A stretch of 64,000 nt of DNA from contig NZ_VLLN01000006.1 of assembly GCF_007830735.1 (NCBI RefSeq), positions 1-64,000 of the forward strand, in the 5' to 3' direction. The notes below the pieces were generated by a model that had not been told where the DNA came from, did no database searches, and was given only the letters and a program-made list of their open reading frames with translations. Shown piece after piece: positions 1 to 8,943 of the stretch (positions are counted from its first letter, which is position 1; the number at the start of each line of letters is the position of its first letter). The translations under genes were made by a program, and so were the position numbers. The stretch is from Geobacter argillaceus. GTDB taxonomy: Bacteria > Desulfobacterota > Desulfuromonadia > Geobacterales > DSM-12255.

Positions 1-72
1 ATACGCATTGAGGTGTACCAGATGCTTGGGTAGTCTCATGAGCTTTCTCTTGAACGGCTTCTTCTGCTTCAT
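1..72 (-). mobile_element. Start of an IS110-like transposase, cut by the window edge
   Basis: Read on the minus strand from the ATG at 72-70, the frame gives 24 residues that run off the window. It is a lysine-rich start (MKQKK, KRKLMRLPKH) ending in HLNAY. This resembles the stretch just before the conserved AAGIDIG block of IS110/IS1111-type transposases, but that block itself lies outside the window, so the call rests on a short basic leader only. If it is correct, the non-coding DNA to its right (73 to about 300) would be the left end of the element, where IS110-group elements encode their bridge RNA. Confidence 0.38.
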
Positions 73-355
73 CACTCCGGCCTCCGCAATAATGATCGGC
101 AAGCCGGAAAGGGGAACTGTCGGATACGGCTCTCTTCTGAACGGGATAGCAGATGCTTCACCAATGACAAAATCGCCAGCTCCCGGACCATGCTAATCGA
201 CGGGCACAAGGCACCAGTGTTAAAGCGGCCTCCTCATCCCGGCTGCCAGAGGAACCGTAAATGATCCATAGGAAAACAGCAAGTTACTCTTTGACAAAGC
301 GCTGCCTTGGCAGCGTGGAGTGCTAATCAGAATTTGTTTTAGGCCCACCCCGGCC
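73..355. other. Gene-free stretch between the IS-like start and pepN
   Basis: No convincing gene is seen. A 62-codon plus-strand frame at 8-196 looks like a chance frame opposite the transposase start. Two details stand out. A perfect 7-bp inverted repeat lies at 300-306/309-315. At 318-326 is GAGTGCTAA, identical to one arm of the CIRCE (HrcA) operator, with TTGACA at 292-297; no matching left arm is present. Part of this may be the end of the IS110-like element. Confidence 0.4.
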
Positions 356-3004
356 TCATTCCGCCAAACTCTTCGTCACCACTTCGTAGACGTCCCGCGG
401 CAGATCTTTCATGCTCCGAATCCGCTCCAGTTCGATCTTCATCAGCTGCTGCCGGTTAGCGTCAAAGCGGCGCCAACGCGTCAGGGGGGCGAGGAGGCGG
501 GCAGCCACCTGCGGATTGACCGGGATGAGCTGCAGCAACTGGTCGGTCAGGAAGCGGTAGCCGGCGCCATCCGGCGCGTGGAAACGGACTTGGTTCCCCT
601 GGCTGAAGGCACCGACCAGGGCCCGGAACCGGTTCGGGTTGTGCAGCTCGAACGCCGGATGATTCAGGAGCGTTGTCAACCGGGGCAGCGTGTCGGGCAG
701 GATGGCTGTGGCCTGGAGGGAAAACCATTTGTCGACCACCTGGCGGTCGGCCTGCCAGCGGTCGTAGAACTCGGCCAGCAGTAGCTCGCGCTCCGGGCAG
801 TTACAGGAGGCGAGCGGTATGAGGGCTCCCATGGCATCGGTCATGTTGTCCGCTGTCCGGTACTGTTCGACGCAGAGATCGATGAACGAATGCTCCTCAA
901 GGGGTGCCAGATAACCGAGACAGAGATTGGCCAGGCGGCGCTGGCCGCTCAGGCCGTCATCCGGGCGGTACGGTCCTTTGGGGCGGCACGCGGCTCGTAC
1001 GGCCAAGAACTCACCCCGCAGGGACGCGGCCAGCGTCCGCCGCACGAACTGGCGGGCGGCATGAATGGCGGTCGGCTCGATTTCGGTCAGCATTTCGGCG
1101 AGATAGGCCTCGGTGGGCAGGGTGAGGGCTTCTGCCTGAAAGGCCCGGTCACCGGTCCGTCCGGTCAGGACCGCCTCGAAAGCGGCTACGAAGTCGGGGT
1201 CGAGCGTGAATTCCCGCCCTTGGCGCCAGTCGTCAACCAGTCCCAGGAGAACCCGCGCCGCCAGCTGCTGGCCCGCTTCCCAGCGGCAGAACGGGTCGGT
1301 TTCGTGGCTCATGAGCAGCACCAGCTCAGCGTGCCGATAGGGGTAGGCGAGCCGGACCGGCGCGGAAAAGGTCCGCAGCAGGGCCGGTACCGGCTCACCG
1401 GCCAGGCCGGTGAAGCGGAAGGTCTCTTCCGCCCGGCGCAACTCCAGGACCCTGGTGGTCGGCCCAGGCTGCGGCTCACCGGCCAGGGTGACGGCGCACT
1501 CTTCTCCGCTGTGGCTCAGCAGCCCCATGGCCAGGGGGATGTGCAGCGGTTCCTTGAGCGGCTGCCCGGGCGTCGCCGGGGTGGACTGCCGGACGACCAG
1601 GGTGTAGCTGCCGTTCGCCGGTTCGAAGCTGGCGCTGGCCGTCAATTGGGGGGTGCCGGCCTGGCTGTACCAGCGGTCGAACTGGCCCAGATCGATCCCG
1701 CCCGCCTCGGCCATGGCGGCGACAAAGTCGTAGACCGTGGCCGCGTGGCCGTCATAGCGGGCGAAATAGAGGTCCATCCCCTGCCGGAACCGCTCCGGAC
1801 CGAGCAGGGTGCGCAGCATCCGGATGATCTCGGCCCCCTTGTTGTACACGGTGGCGGTATAGAAGTTGTTGATCTCCATGTAGGAGTCGGGTCGGACCGG
1901 GTGGGCGAGCGGGCCGCTGTCCTCGGCGAACTGGATAGTCCGCAGGTAGCGGACGTCATTGATCCGCTTTACCCCACGCGACTCCATGTCGGCCGTGAAT
2001 TCCTGATCGCGGAAGATGGTGAGCCCCTCCTTCAGGGAGAGCTGGAACCAGTCGCGGCAGGTGACCCGGTTGCCGCTCCAGTTGTGGAAGTACTCGTGGC
2101 CGATCACCTCTTCGATCGCCTGGTAGTCGTCGTCGGTAGCGGTTTCCGGACTGGCCAGGACGTAGCGGGAGTTGAAGATGTTCAGCCCCTTGTTTTCCAT
2201 GGCCCCCATGTTGAAATCGTCCACTGCCACGATCATATAGATGTCCAGGTCGTATTCGCGGCCAAAGGTCTCCTCGTCCCAGCGCATCGCCTTCTGCAGG
2301 GAGCGGAGCGGATGGTCGCACTTGTGGAGGTTCTGTGGGTGAACGTAGAGCCGCAAGGCCACCTCCCGCCCCGAGCAGGTGGTGAACTGCCCTTCGCAAC
2401 TGGCCAGGTCTCCGGCTACGAGGGCGAACAGGTAACTCGGCTTGGGGAACGGGTCGTGCCAGGTGGCGAAGTGCCGGTTGCCCGGCAGGGTCCCGGAGCC
2501 GGTCAGATTGCCATTTGACAGAAGTACCGGATAACGGTCGCTATCGGCTTCGATGGTGGTGGTGAAGACCGCCAGTACATCGGGCCGGTCGGGATAGAAG
2601 GTGATGGTACGGAAACCTTCCGCCTCGCACTGGGTGCAGAACATGCCGGCCGACCGGTACAGTCCTTCCAGGAACGTGTTCTCCTGGGGTCGCAGCTCGG
2701 TCACGATCTCCAGAGTGAAGGCGTCCGCTACGACCGGGACGGTAAGCCCATCGGCTGTCAGTAGATACCGGTCCGGCAACAGCGGACTCCCGTCCAGGCT
2801 GAGGCTTTTCAGGACGAGCCTGCGACCGTCCAGCACCAGCGGCCCCGGCCCGGCTGTCGGGTTATGGTTGGCCCGCATGGCCAGCCGAGCCGTGACCAGG
2901 GTGGTCTCTTCCCCCAGTTCGAAACGGAGGTCAACCGTGTCGACCAGGTAGTTGGGCGAGGTGTAGTCAGTACGATGGATTGTCGGATGAGTAGATTCGG
3001 ACAC
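356..3004 (-). CDS. pepN: Aminopeptidase N (M1 family)
   Basis: Zinc aminopeptidase of the E. coli PepN type, expected in the cytoplasm, removing N-terminal residues from peptides. Counted from the chosen start, the GAMEN exopeptidase motif is near residue 267 and the zinc site HEYFH near 303, with the third ligand in LKEGLT near 326. The C-terminal half is the long helical domain of PepN. The length (882 residues) is normal. I chose GTG at 3004 because an AGGGA lies 8 nt upstream and the protein then begins at VSESTHP, matching the position of the E. coli start. A TTG at 3055 would add 17 residues unlike the family. The gene lies 57 bp after the BI-1 gene on the same strand and is probably cotranscribed with it. 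Confidence 0.95.
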   Translation of the reverse strand: MSESTHPTIHRTDYTSPNYLVDTVDLRFELGEETTLVTARLAMRANHNPTAGPGPLVLDGRRLVLKSLSLDGSPLLPDRYLLTADGLTVPVVADAFTLEIVTELRPQENTFLEGLYRSAGMFCTQCEAEGFRTITFYPDRPDVLAVFTTTIEADSDRYPVLLSNGNLTGSGTLPGNRHFATWHDPFPKPSYLFALVAGDLASCEGQFTTCSGREVALRLYVHPQNLHKCDHPLRSLQKAMRWDEETFGREYDLDIYMIVAVDDFNMGAMENKGLNIFNSRYVLASPETATDDDYQAIEEVIGHEYFHNWSGNRVTCRDWFQLSLKEGLTIFRDQEFTADMESRGVKRINDVRYLRTIQFAEDSGPLAHPVRPDSYMEINNFYTATVYNKGAEIIRMLRTLLGPERFRQGMDLYFARYDGHAATVYDFVAAMAEAGGIDLGQFDRWYSQAGTPQLTASASFEPANGSYTLVVRQSTPATPGQPLKEPLHIPLAMGLLSHSGEECAVTLAGEPQPGPTTRVLELRRAEETFRFTGLAGEPVPALLRTFSAPVRLAYPYRHAELVLLMSHETDPFCRWEAGQQLAARVLLGLVDDWRQGREFTLDPDFVAAFEAVLTGRTGDRAFQAEALTLPTEAYLAEMLTEIEPTAIHAARQFVRRTLAASLRGEFLAVRAACRPKGPYRPDDGLSGQRRLANLCLGYLAPLEEHSFIDLCVEQYRTADNMTDAMGALIPLASCNCPERELLLAEFYDRWQADRQVVDKWFSLQATAILPDTLPRLTTLLNHPAFELHNPNRFRALVGAFSQGNQVRFHAPDGAGYRFLTDQLLQLIPVNPQVAARLLAPLTRWRRFDANRQQLMKIELERIRSMKDLPRDVYEVVTKSLAE

Positions 3005-3061
3005 GATTCCGTTCCCTGTGGAAGTCGGGACGAGTATGTCTGTTCGCCGAAGCAAACCTGT

Positions 3062-3730
3062 TTAATCTCTTCTGTCCCCGAACAGCCGCAGCATCATGAG
3101 GAACAGGTTCACGAAGTCCAGGTAGAGGGCCAAGGCGCCCGCCACAGCCGCTCCGCCGCGTGCTCCCTTCAACTTCTGGGTATCGTACGCCGTGAGGCCG
3201 ATGAAGACGATAACGCCGATGCCGCTTACCATGAACTGGATCATGTTGGAATGGAGGAAGATGTTGACGATTGAGGCGATGACGATACCCACCAGCCCCA
3301 TGAAACAGAAGGAGCCCAGCGATGTCAGATCCCGCTTCGTGGTAAGCCCGTACACGCTCATGACGGCGAACGTTGCAGCCGTTGACAAGAAGGTCGTGGC
3401 TATGGACTGACCGGTATAGATCAGGAAGATTCCCGACAGGGTGACCCCGTTGAGCGCTGAATAGAGCAAGAAGAGCGGCGCTGCGGTCATGGTGCCCATG
3501 CGGATCGCAAAGCCGCTTATGGCGAAGACCAGCGCCAATTCGGCGATGACAAGGCCGAAAAAGACCATCCTGTTGCCGAACACCATTGCTGCGAGAGGCT
3601 GATTGCTCACGACCGCAATGGATACCAGGGCGGTAAGGCACAGCCCGGCAGCCATCCATCCGTACACTGCTCCGATTGAATTGTCTCTCGCCACCTCATA
3701 GGTGCGCGAGGAGTACGACGGGATGCCCAT
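3062..3730 (-). CDS. Bax inhibitor-1 (YccA/YbhL-type) inner membrane protein
   Basis: A 222-residue polytopic membrane protein of the BI-1/YccA family. About seven hydrophobic segments fill it from residue 23 to near the end, separated by short loops, with the family-typical ending (FVNLFLMMLRLFGDRRD). Bacterial members act in membrane proteostasis or as pH-sensitive leak channels; the role here is inferred only from family. I place the start at the ATG at 3730 because AAGGAGA lies 7 nt upstream. The in-frame ATG at 3748 overlaps that ribosome site and would add six residues. pepN follows at once on the same strand. Confidence 0.9.
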   Translation of the reverse strand: MGIPSYSSRTYEVARDNSIGAVYGWMAAGLCLTALVSIAVVSNQPLAAMVFGNRMVFFGLVIAELALVFAISGFAIRMGTMTAAPLFLLYSALNGVTLSGIFLIYTGQSIATTFLSTAATFAVMSVYGLTTKRDLTSLGSFCFMGLVGIVIASIVNIFLHSNMIQFMVSGIGVIVFIGLTAYDTQKLKGARGGAAVAGALALYLDFVNLFLMMLRLFGDRRD

Positions 3731-3765
3731 GGAGATTCTCCTTTTCATGTGGTTGTTCCGGAACG

Positions 3766-3794
3766 AATGTAGCCATTTCCTTCCGATAAATCAA
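3766..3794 (-). promoter_or_regulatory. Predicted sigma-70 promoter for the BI-1/pepN pair
   Basis: On the minus strand, TTGATT (3794-3789) and TACATT (3771-3766) are separated by exactly 17 bp. This places transcription start about 30 bp before the BI-1 start codon. Confidence 0.5.
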
Positions 3795-4039
3795 TCCGGT
3801 TTACGTGGGACAGGCAGTTTGTCGGGCATGGTACGGTACAGGAGGCTTCGTACCATGGTTCGCATAGCCTGATCCGGTTGTCTCTTGACAGGCACCGGTT
3901 ACCATTTCCTGACTTGTCAGACCCCTGTCCGCTCCCCCTCTGCGAGCATTCCTGTCAGGCTACTACGGACTTGCTAAACAGTTTCACCTGCCGATAACAT
4001 GAGGAAAAGCTTGAGGTTGAGAGGCTGGTGTCGTACTAT

Positions 4040-4073
4040 GAACTCCCGTTCGGTCTTGCCTGGACGGGAGTTC
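4040..4073 (+). repeat. 10-bp perfect inverted repeat upstream of the TSCPD gene
   Basis: GAACTCCCGT (4040-4049) and its exact complement (4064-4073) enclose a 14-nt loop and are followed by TATTATAT. It could be a leader hairpin or attenuator for the small gene that starts 60 bp later, or a weak terminator. No known RNA family was recognised. Confidence 0.45.
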
Positions 4074-4132
4074 TATTATATGGCCAGCAGGCGATGTTCG
4101 ATGCCTGGCCACAAGAAAAGGGGTGTGCGGTA

Positions 4133-4378
4133 ATGCGATTCAGTTATGAAACAGCTGGTTCATGCGCCACGCGGATCGATATTGAGATTGAGGCCGGTTT
4201 AATTGTCAGTGCCGATTTCATCGACGGCTGCGCAGGTAATACTCGGGCGGTGGCTGCATTGGTCAAGGGTATGCCGGTAGCGGAAGCGGTACGGCGATTG
4301 AAGGGTATCGCCTGCCATGGGGATACGTCGTGCCCGGATCAGCTCGCCCGGGCACTGGAAGCGGCTGAAACGAAATAA
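4133..4378 (+). CDS. TSCPD-domain small protein (TIGR03905-like)
   Basis: An 81-residue protein that fits the short TSCPD family: an N-terminal MRFSYETAG start, a DGCAGNT cysteine block in the middle and the diagnostic GDTSCPDQLARAL near the end. Members are stand-alone versions of a cysteine-containing domain also found at the C-terminus of some ribonucleotide reductases; metal binding is presumed and the function is unknown. I chose ATG 4133 because the family starts there and an AAGGGG lies upstream. An earlier GTG at 4028 would translate through the upstream hairpin and add 35 residues unlike the family. Confidence 0.8.
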   Translation: MRFSYETAGSCATRIDIEIEAGLIVSADFIDGCAGNTRAVAALVKGMPVAEAVRRLKGIACHGDTSCPDQLARALEAAETK

Positions 4379-4441
4379 CAATTTCCAAAAAGCCAGTAGA
4401 TGCCAAACCAGAGCAGCTAATGTGTCGGAGAACGTAATTCA

Positions 4442-6448
4442 TTGGTTTCATCATCTTTCCTTTTTAAACAAACAATAGCCGTCCTTGCCCTGACGCTTTT
4501 ACTGGTGTTGTCCCTGGTCGCATCGGTGCGTGCCCAGGAACCATTCGCCACCTATCCCCCTCTGTCATCCGGTTACTCTTCCATCAAGGTCTTTGACAGC
4601 CAGGGGCGGTTTGTCGGCCGAATACTGCCCGAGAAGCGGTACTGGGTCTCCATCGACCGCATCCCCGCGTTCCTGCAAAAGGCCGTGGTGGCCGTTGAAG
4701 ACTCCCGTTTCTATGAGCATGGCGGGATCGATGTCCGGGGGATCGCCCGGGCATTGGTGAAGGACGTGGTCAAAGGGAGACTGGCCGAAGGGGGGTCGAC
4801 CATCACCCAGCAGCTGATCAAGAATAAATACCTGTCCGGCGAGAAATCCATCGAACGGAAGGTCGAGGAAGCCCGCCTGGCCATGGAGTTTGAAAAGAAG
4901 TACACCAAAAAGCAGATCCTGGAGATGTATTTCAACGAAATCTATTATGGCAACGGTGCCTGGGGGATTGCCCAGGCTAGCCGGCTCTATTTCGACAAGA
5001 ACCCGGAGGAGTTGACCGACGCCGAATGTTCCCTGCTGGCCGGAGTGCAAAAAAACCCGGGCCGCTACAATCCATCGGGAAAACCGGCCAACGTCACGGG
5101 GCGGAGGGACGTGGTTCTCAGGCGGATGGTGGAGCTGGGGATGATCACCGCCCGGCAGAAGCAGCGGTTGCGGGCCCGGCCCGCCTCGGTCATACCACAA
5201 GGTCAGGCCCCGTACTATATGGCCCATCTCCGGAGCCGGCTGATTGAGCGGTACGGACCGCAGGTCATCGAACAGGGCGGACTGGACGTGATCTCGGCCA
5301 TGGATCTGAACCTGCAGAAGCTGGCGGAAAAGACCTTGCGTGACGGGGTGAAACGGATTTCTCCCCAGTTGCAGGGCGCCTTGCTGAGTCTTGATCCTGT
5401 TACGGGGGATGTGGTGGCGGCCGTCGGGGGTATTGACTTTAGCCAGAGTCCCTATAACCGTGCCTTTTCAGCCCGGCGTCAACCCGGCTCGGCCATAAAA
5501 CCGCTGATTTACGCTGCTGCACTGGAAAAGGGGGTTACCGCCAGCAGCATCTGGGATGATACGGCTACGGCCTACAACCGCGGCAACAATGAACTCTGGA
5601 AGCCGCAAAACTATGGCCGGGAGCAGTATGGCGAGCTCAGTCTCAGGCAGGCCCTGGCCTACTCGAACAATGTCATTACGGTAAAGTTACTGGAGTCGAT
5701 CGGGGTGCCGTATTTTGTCGATGTCGCCCGCAACCTGGGGCTGCCGTTGCGTGCCCAGCACGACCTGTCCCTGGCACTGGGAACGGAAGAGGTCACCCTG
5801 CATGACCTTGTCATGGCGTACACCCCCCTGGCCAACGGGGGCTTCAGGGCCGAACCACGGACCATTATCCGGATCTATAATCGCAACCGTCGCACCTGGA
5901 CGGAGACTCCCCCGGCGGTTACGCCGGTCCTGTCGCCGGCTGCCGCCTTCGTCACCACCCGGATGCTCAGGGACGTGATGGTCTACGGCACTGCCAAATC
6001 CCTGAAAAAATTCAGCCGGGAACGTCCGGCCGCCGGCAAGACCGGCACCACCGATGACTATCGGGATGCCTGGTTCGTCGGTTATACCCCCCAGGTCATA
6101 ACCGGTATCTGGGTCGGATATGACCGGCCTCGGCCAGGGGGGAGAGGTTTTACCGGCGGGGCGGTCGCTGCCCCGATCTGGGAACGGTTCATGCGGCCGG
6201 CCCTGGCGGCCAGACCGGCTGTTGATTTCCCGAAACCGGAAACAGTTGTCGCTGTTTCAATCGACCCGGCCACAGGCTACCTGGCAACGGCCGACTGTCC
6301 GCAACAAACGGACGAGTTCTATATCGTGGGAACCGAGCCGACCGAGCAGTGTCCCAAGCATGGCGGAGATGCCGGCAAACGGTTATCCCCGGTCGTGCCA
6401 CTGTCGCCCGGCGTTGGTCAGCAGCCTGTCACCACTCCTTCCGACTAG
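4442..6448 (+). CDS. Class A penicillin-binding protein (PBP1A family)
   Basis: Bifunctional peptidoglycan synthase anchored by one N-terminal membrane segment (about residues 8-31). The glycosyltransferase domain shows EDSRFYEH at 86-93 and GGSTITQQ near 117. The transpeptidase domain carries the three penicillin-binding motifs: SAIK at 350-353, SNN at 408-410 and KTG at 533-535. At 668 residues it is short for PBP1A and lacks the extra OB-type insert, closer to PBP1C/PBP2A-like minimal forms. The start is TTG at 4442, preceded by GGAG; no ATG is better placed. The final 60 residues include two cysteines (ADCPQ, EQCPKH) that could form a disulfide in the periplasm. Confidence 0.93.
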   Translation: MVSSSFLFKQTIAVLALTLLLVLSLVASVRAQEPFATYPPLSSGYSSIKVFDSQGRFVGRILPEKRYWVSIDRIPAFLQKAVVAVEDSRFYEHGGIDVRGIARALVKDVVKGRLAEGGSTITQQLIKNKYLSGEKSIERKVEEARLAMEFEKKYTKKQILEMYFNEIYYGNGAWGIAQASRLYFDKNPEELTDAECSLLAGVQKNPGRYNPSGKPANVTGRRDVVLRRMVELGMITARQKQRLRARPASVIPQGQAPYYMAHLRSRLIERYGPQVIEQGGLDVISAMDLNLQKLAEKTLRDGVKRISPQLQGALLSLDPVTGDVVAAVGGIDFSQSPYNRAFSARRQPGSAIKPLIYAAALEKGVTASSIWDDTATAYNRGNNELWKPQNYGREQYGELSLRQALAYSNNVITVKLLESIGVPYFVDVARNLGLPLRAQHDLSLALGTEEVTLHDLVMAYTPLANGGFRAEPRTIIRIYNRNRRTWTETPPAVTPVLSPAAAFVTTRMLRDVMVYGTAKSLKKFSRERPAAGKTGTTDDYRDAWFVGYTPQVITGIWVGYDRPRPGGRGFTGGAVAAPIWERFMRPALAARPAVDFPKPETVVAVSIDPATGYLATADCPQQTDEFYIVGTEPTEQCPKHGGDAGKRLSPVVPLSPGVGQQPVTTPSD

Positions 6449-6612
6449 CCTCGCCGCCTCCACTGCCATAATGGCTGGCCAGCCTTGCTGCAGCGGCTCC
6501 AGGTTGGCCAGCCGATAATCGCCTTTGACCGCCACAATGGTATCCGCGGCCAGCAGGGTCGACTCGATCGCGGGGGGAGGAGCGTGAAGGGGGGCAGATT
6601 GGTTCCTGTTTG

Positions 6613-6960
6613 TTACATGACCCTCATGGCGATCATGGTCACGTCATCTTCCCGGCTGGTGGTACCGGTAAATGCGGTGACCGCCGTGAGTACCGCATCG
6701 ATAACCTCCTGCGGGGATGCTTCCGGGCAGGCGCGGAGCAGTTCGCACAGACGGCCACGGCCGAACATTTCGCCGGCCGGGTTCAGGGCTTCGATGACGC
6801 CATCGGTGCAGATAAGAAGCAGGTCGCCTGCTTCCAGCCGGCACGGTCGTTCCTCGAACGTGATCCCTTTCCGGGCCCCCAGGATCATCCCACCACGTCG
6901 TCAGTGCGGCGGTAGTAGTCGTAGTAGTCTCCGCCGGCTTTGAGGAGATTGCACGTTGGC
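6613..6960 (-). pseudogene. Decayed SpoIIE/RsbU-type serine phosphatase
   Basis: Two pieces of one PP2C-SpoIIE domain remain. The first, about 6957-6890, reads NLLKAGGDYYDYYRRTDD, the metal-binding GGDxYD start of the catalytic domain, and ends at a TGA. The second, in another frame from 6888 to 6613, reads GDLLLICTDGVIEALN and ends REDDVTMIAMRV, the normal C-terminal half. About 100 residues of the catalytic core between them are missing, so an internal deletion has fused the ends out of frame. No sensor or N-terminal part remains upstream, where the next gene ends at 6990. The C-terminal 91 codons could still be translated but would lack half the metal site. Confidence 0.75.
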
Positions 6961-6989
6961 TGTCCGGAAGCGGCTCCGGATGGATACGT

Positions 6990-8591
6990 TCAGCGTACCA
7001 TGATCAGAATCGCCTGGGCCAGCAGGACCTTCGCGATCATTGAGAGGGGATAGACGGTGGCGTACCCTTCGTCCACCGGGCCACAGCCGAAGCGTTCCTG
7101 GCCCCAGGCGAGGAGCGCCGGTTGGGTCATGACCGCGGCGGCCAGGCCACAGCTGCGGGCCGGGGAAAAGCCGAGCCAGCGGCCGGAGATGAACAGGGCC
7201 ACTGCGATACCTGACAGGGTGACAGCCAACGACGCGCCAGCCAGCCCGGCTACCTGCCCCAGCGGCACGGTGCCCAGTCCGCCGCCGGCCCGCAGCCCGA
7301 TGCCGGCCAGGAAGATGACCAGCCCCAACTGTCGAATGGCCATGTTGGCGGCATGGGGTACCTGCCAGACGAGGGTGCCGGTCCGGCGCAGCGAGCCGAG
7401 CAGCAAGCCGACGCAGAGCGGTCCTCCGGCAAAGCCGAGCTTCAGTGTGACGCCGCCGACGGTTACTGCCAAGGCGCCGAGCAGGAGTCCCATGGCGTGC
7501 CCCAGGGCAAAGGTGAGCATTTCCACCTCTCCGACTGCCTGATAGGAGTCGCCCAGGTAGTTGCCGACGTCCTTCATGCGGGCGGTTGGCGCCACAACCC
7601 GTAGCCGGTCCCCCAGTTCCACTATGAAGCCCGGCGGCGGCACCATGTCGGCATCCCCCCGTCTGATCCGGGTGACGCGACCACCGAACAGTTCCTCCAG
7701 GTTGAGCTGCTCAATGGACATACCCGCCAAGCGACGGTTCGACAGAAAGATCCGCCGTACATCGACCGTCCCCTCGCGATGGGCGCTGGCATCCTCGGCC
7801 GGCTTGCCAAGGGCGGCGCAGACCCGTTCCACTTCGTTTTTTGCACCGACCAGGGTCAACACATCGCCGGTCTGGAGACGCTCGTTCGGAAAGGCTACCC
7901 GGTCAATGTTGTCGCGGGTCAGACGGCCAAAGGCCACCTGCCATTCCCCTTCCGCCGTCAAATCCCCCAGCCGTGCATTAATTGCGTGGACGCTGTCGAC
8001 CCGTACCGCTGTCTGGCAGAGCTCTTCATGGACCGGGTCCTCACCGAAAAACCGTGAAAACTGCCGGGCCGACAGGGAAAACAGAATTGTTCCCAGCCCC
8101 ACAGCCAGGGGATAGGCCACCGAATACGCCATGACAGCTGTCGTTGCCCCCAACTCATCCCCCATGTTGCGCAAGGTTTCACTCACCCCGGCCAGGGCCG
8201 GGGTATTGGTTAGAGCACCGGCATAGAGGCCGGCGGACTGGGCCTTGCCGAGCCAGCTTCCGGTCACGATTGCCGCCAGGGTCGCGGCCGCCAGGCTGGC
8301 CAGAGCGGTCAGATTGGCCCTGATGCCACCGCTTTTGAGGGCCGCGACAAAGGAGGGGCCGGATGACAGGCCAATGGCATAGACAAACATGGACAGACCC
8401 AGTACATGCAACGCTTCCGGCGGTTTGATGCCGGGGATCAGCGCCCCTGCCCCCAGACCGGCAAAAAGAACGCCGGCCACTCCCAGTGAAACCGGCCCGA
8501 CCCTGAGGCGCCCCAGGGGGTAGCCCATCGCTATGACGGCAAAGACCACTAGGACCGGGTTTTCAGTGCAAAAGTGAACAAAATGTTCCAT
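6990..8591 (-). CDS. AspT/YidE-type transporter with two TrkA-C domains
   Basis: A 533-residue member of the aspartate:alanine exchanger (AAE) family. The plan is characteristic: an N-terminal membrane block (residues about 10-180, including GLSMFVYAIGLSSGPSF and the TNTPALAG segment), a soluble middle with two TrkA-C/RCK-C domains (about 200-350), then a second membrane block (about 365-533) repeating the first (VIFLAGIGLRAG, AAVMTQPALLAWG). AspT itself exchanges aspartate and alanine; the substrate here is not evident. ATG 8591 has AGGG upstream. It lies downstream of the threonine aldolase on the same strand but is separated by 350 bp containing a terminator. Confidence 0.88.
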   Translation of the reverse strand: MEHFVHFCTENPVLVVFAVIAMGYPLGRLRVGPVSLGVAGVLFAGLGAGALIPGIKPPEALHVLGLSMFVYAIGLSSGPSFVAALKSGGIRANLTALASLAAATLAAIVTGSWLGKAQSAGLYAGALTNTPALAGVSETLRNMGDELGATTAVMAYSVAYPLAVGLGTILFSLSARQFSRFFGEDPVHEELCQTAVRVDSVHAINARLGDLTAEGEWQVAFGRLTRDNIDRVAFPNERLQTGDVLTLVGAKNEVERVCAALGKPAEDASAHREGTVDVRRIFLSNRRLAGMSIEQLNLEELFGGRVTRIRRGDADMVPPPGFIVELGDRLRVVAPTARMKDVGNYLGDSYQAVGEVEMLTFALGHAMGLLLGALAVTVGGVTLKLGFAGGPLCVGLLLGSLRRTGTLVWQVPHAANMAIRQLGLVIFLAGIGLRAGGGLGTVPLGQVAGLAGASLAVTLSGIAVALFISGRWLGFSPARSCGLAAAVMTQPALLAWGQERFGCGPVDEGYATVYPLSMIAKVLLAQAILIMVR

Positions 8592-8943
8592 CGTGAGAGC
8601 CCTTCAGGGAGATGCCACGGTACGCAGCGAAGAATCTCAGAATAATAGTTTCTGACATACTACCATAGATATCTTCAGCGTCAGTCTCAGAACCGCCAGA
8701 TAATGTTTCGGCCGTCCCTGCTGCGGAACTCTGCGGGTGCCAAAACGACGCGGCCCCACCCCGGAGAAGGGGAGGGCCGCGCTTTGATCGCGACTTTTGC
8801 GGTTTATAAATGTTCGACTAATGACTTAGCTTTGCGCTCGCAAGCCAGCTTAAGCTTGGATGAGGTCGCTTACTTTCTACTGACAGACATTATGTCTAAC
8901 CGGAAGTTACTGCCGATTTATCTTTGTTCTGGCCCAGCAGGTT
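8592..8943. other. Gene-free region between threonine aldolase and AspT-like gene
   Basis: It holds a strong GC-rich hairpin at 8749-8781 (listed separately) and a small palindrome AGACATTATGTCT near 8885. A 106-codon plus-strand frame at 8703 runs through the hairpin and looks spurious. I see no RNA family or protein here. Confidence 0.5.
8741..8781 (-). terminator. Rho-independent terminator, probably for the threonine aldolase
   Basis: CGCGGCCC (8749-8756) pairs with GGGCCGCG (8774-8781), extended by CCCC/GGGG around a six-base loop. On the minus strand it is followed by a T-run (TCGTTTTGG), so it reads best as the end of the transcript coming from 8944 and above. Confidence 0.6.

Noticed and set aside
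890-2518. A 542-codon open frame antisense to pepN
   Set aside because: Shadow of the pepN codon bias; the product is Gly/Gln/Arg-rich with no domain, while pepN is complete on the other strand.
3005-3055. TTG start for pepN at 3055
   Set aside because: No ribosome site, extra residues unlike the family, and GTG 3004 has AGGGA at good distance.
6384-6601. A coding-like minus-strand frame (ending LVGRSGDRLLTNAG)
   Set aside because: It has no start, overlaps the 3' end of the penicillin-binding protein gene and matches no family I know; at most a gene remnant, so it is not listed as a feature.
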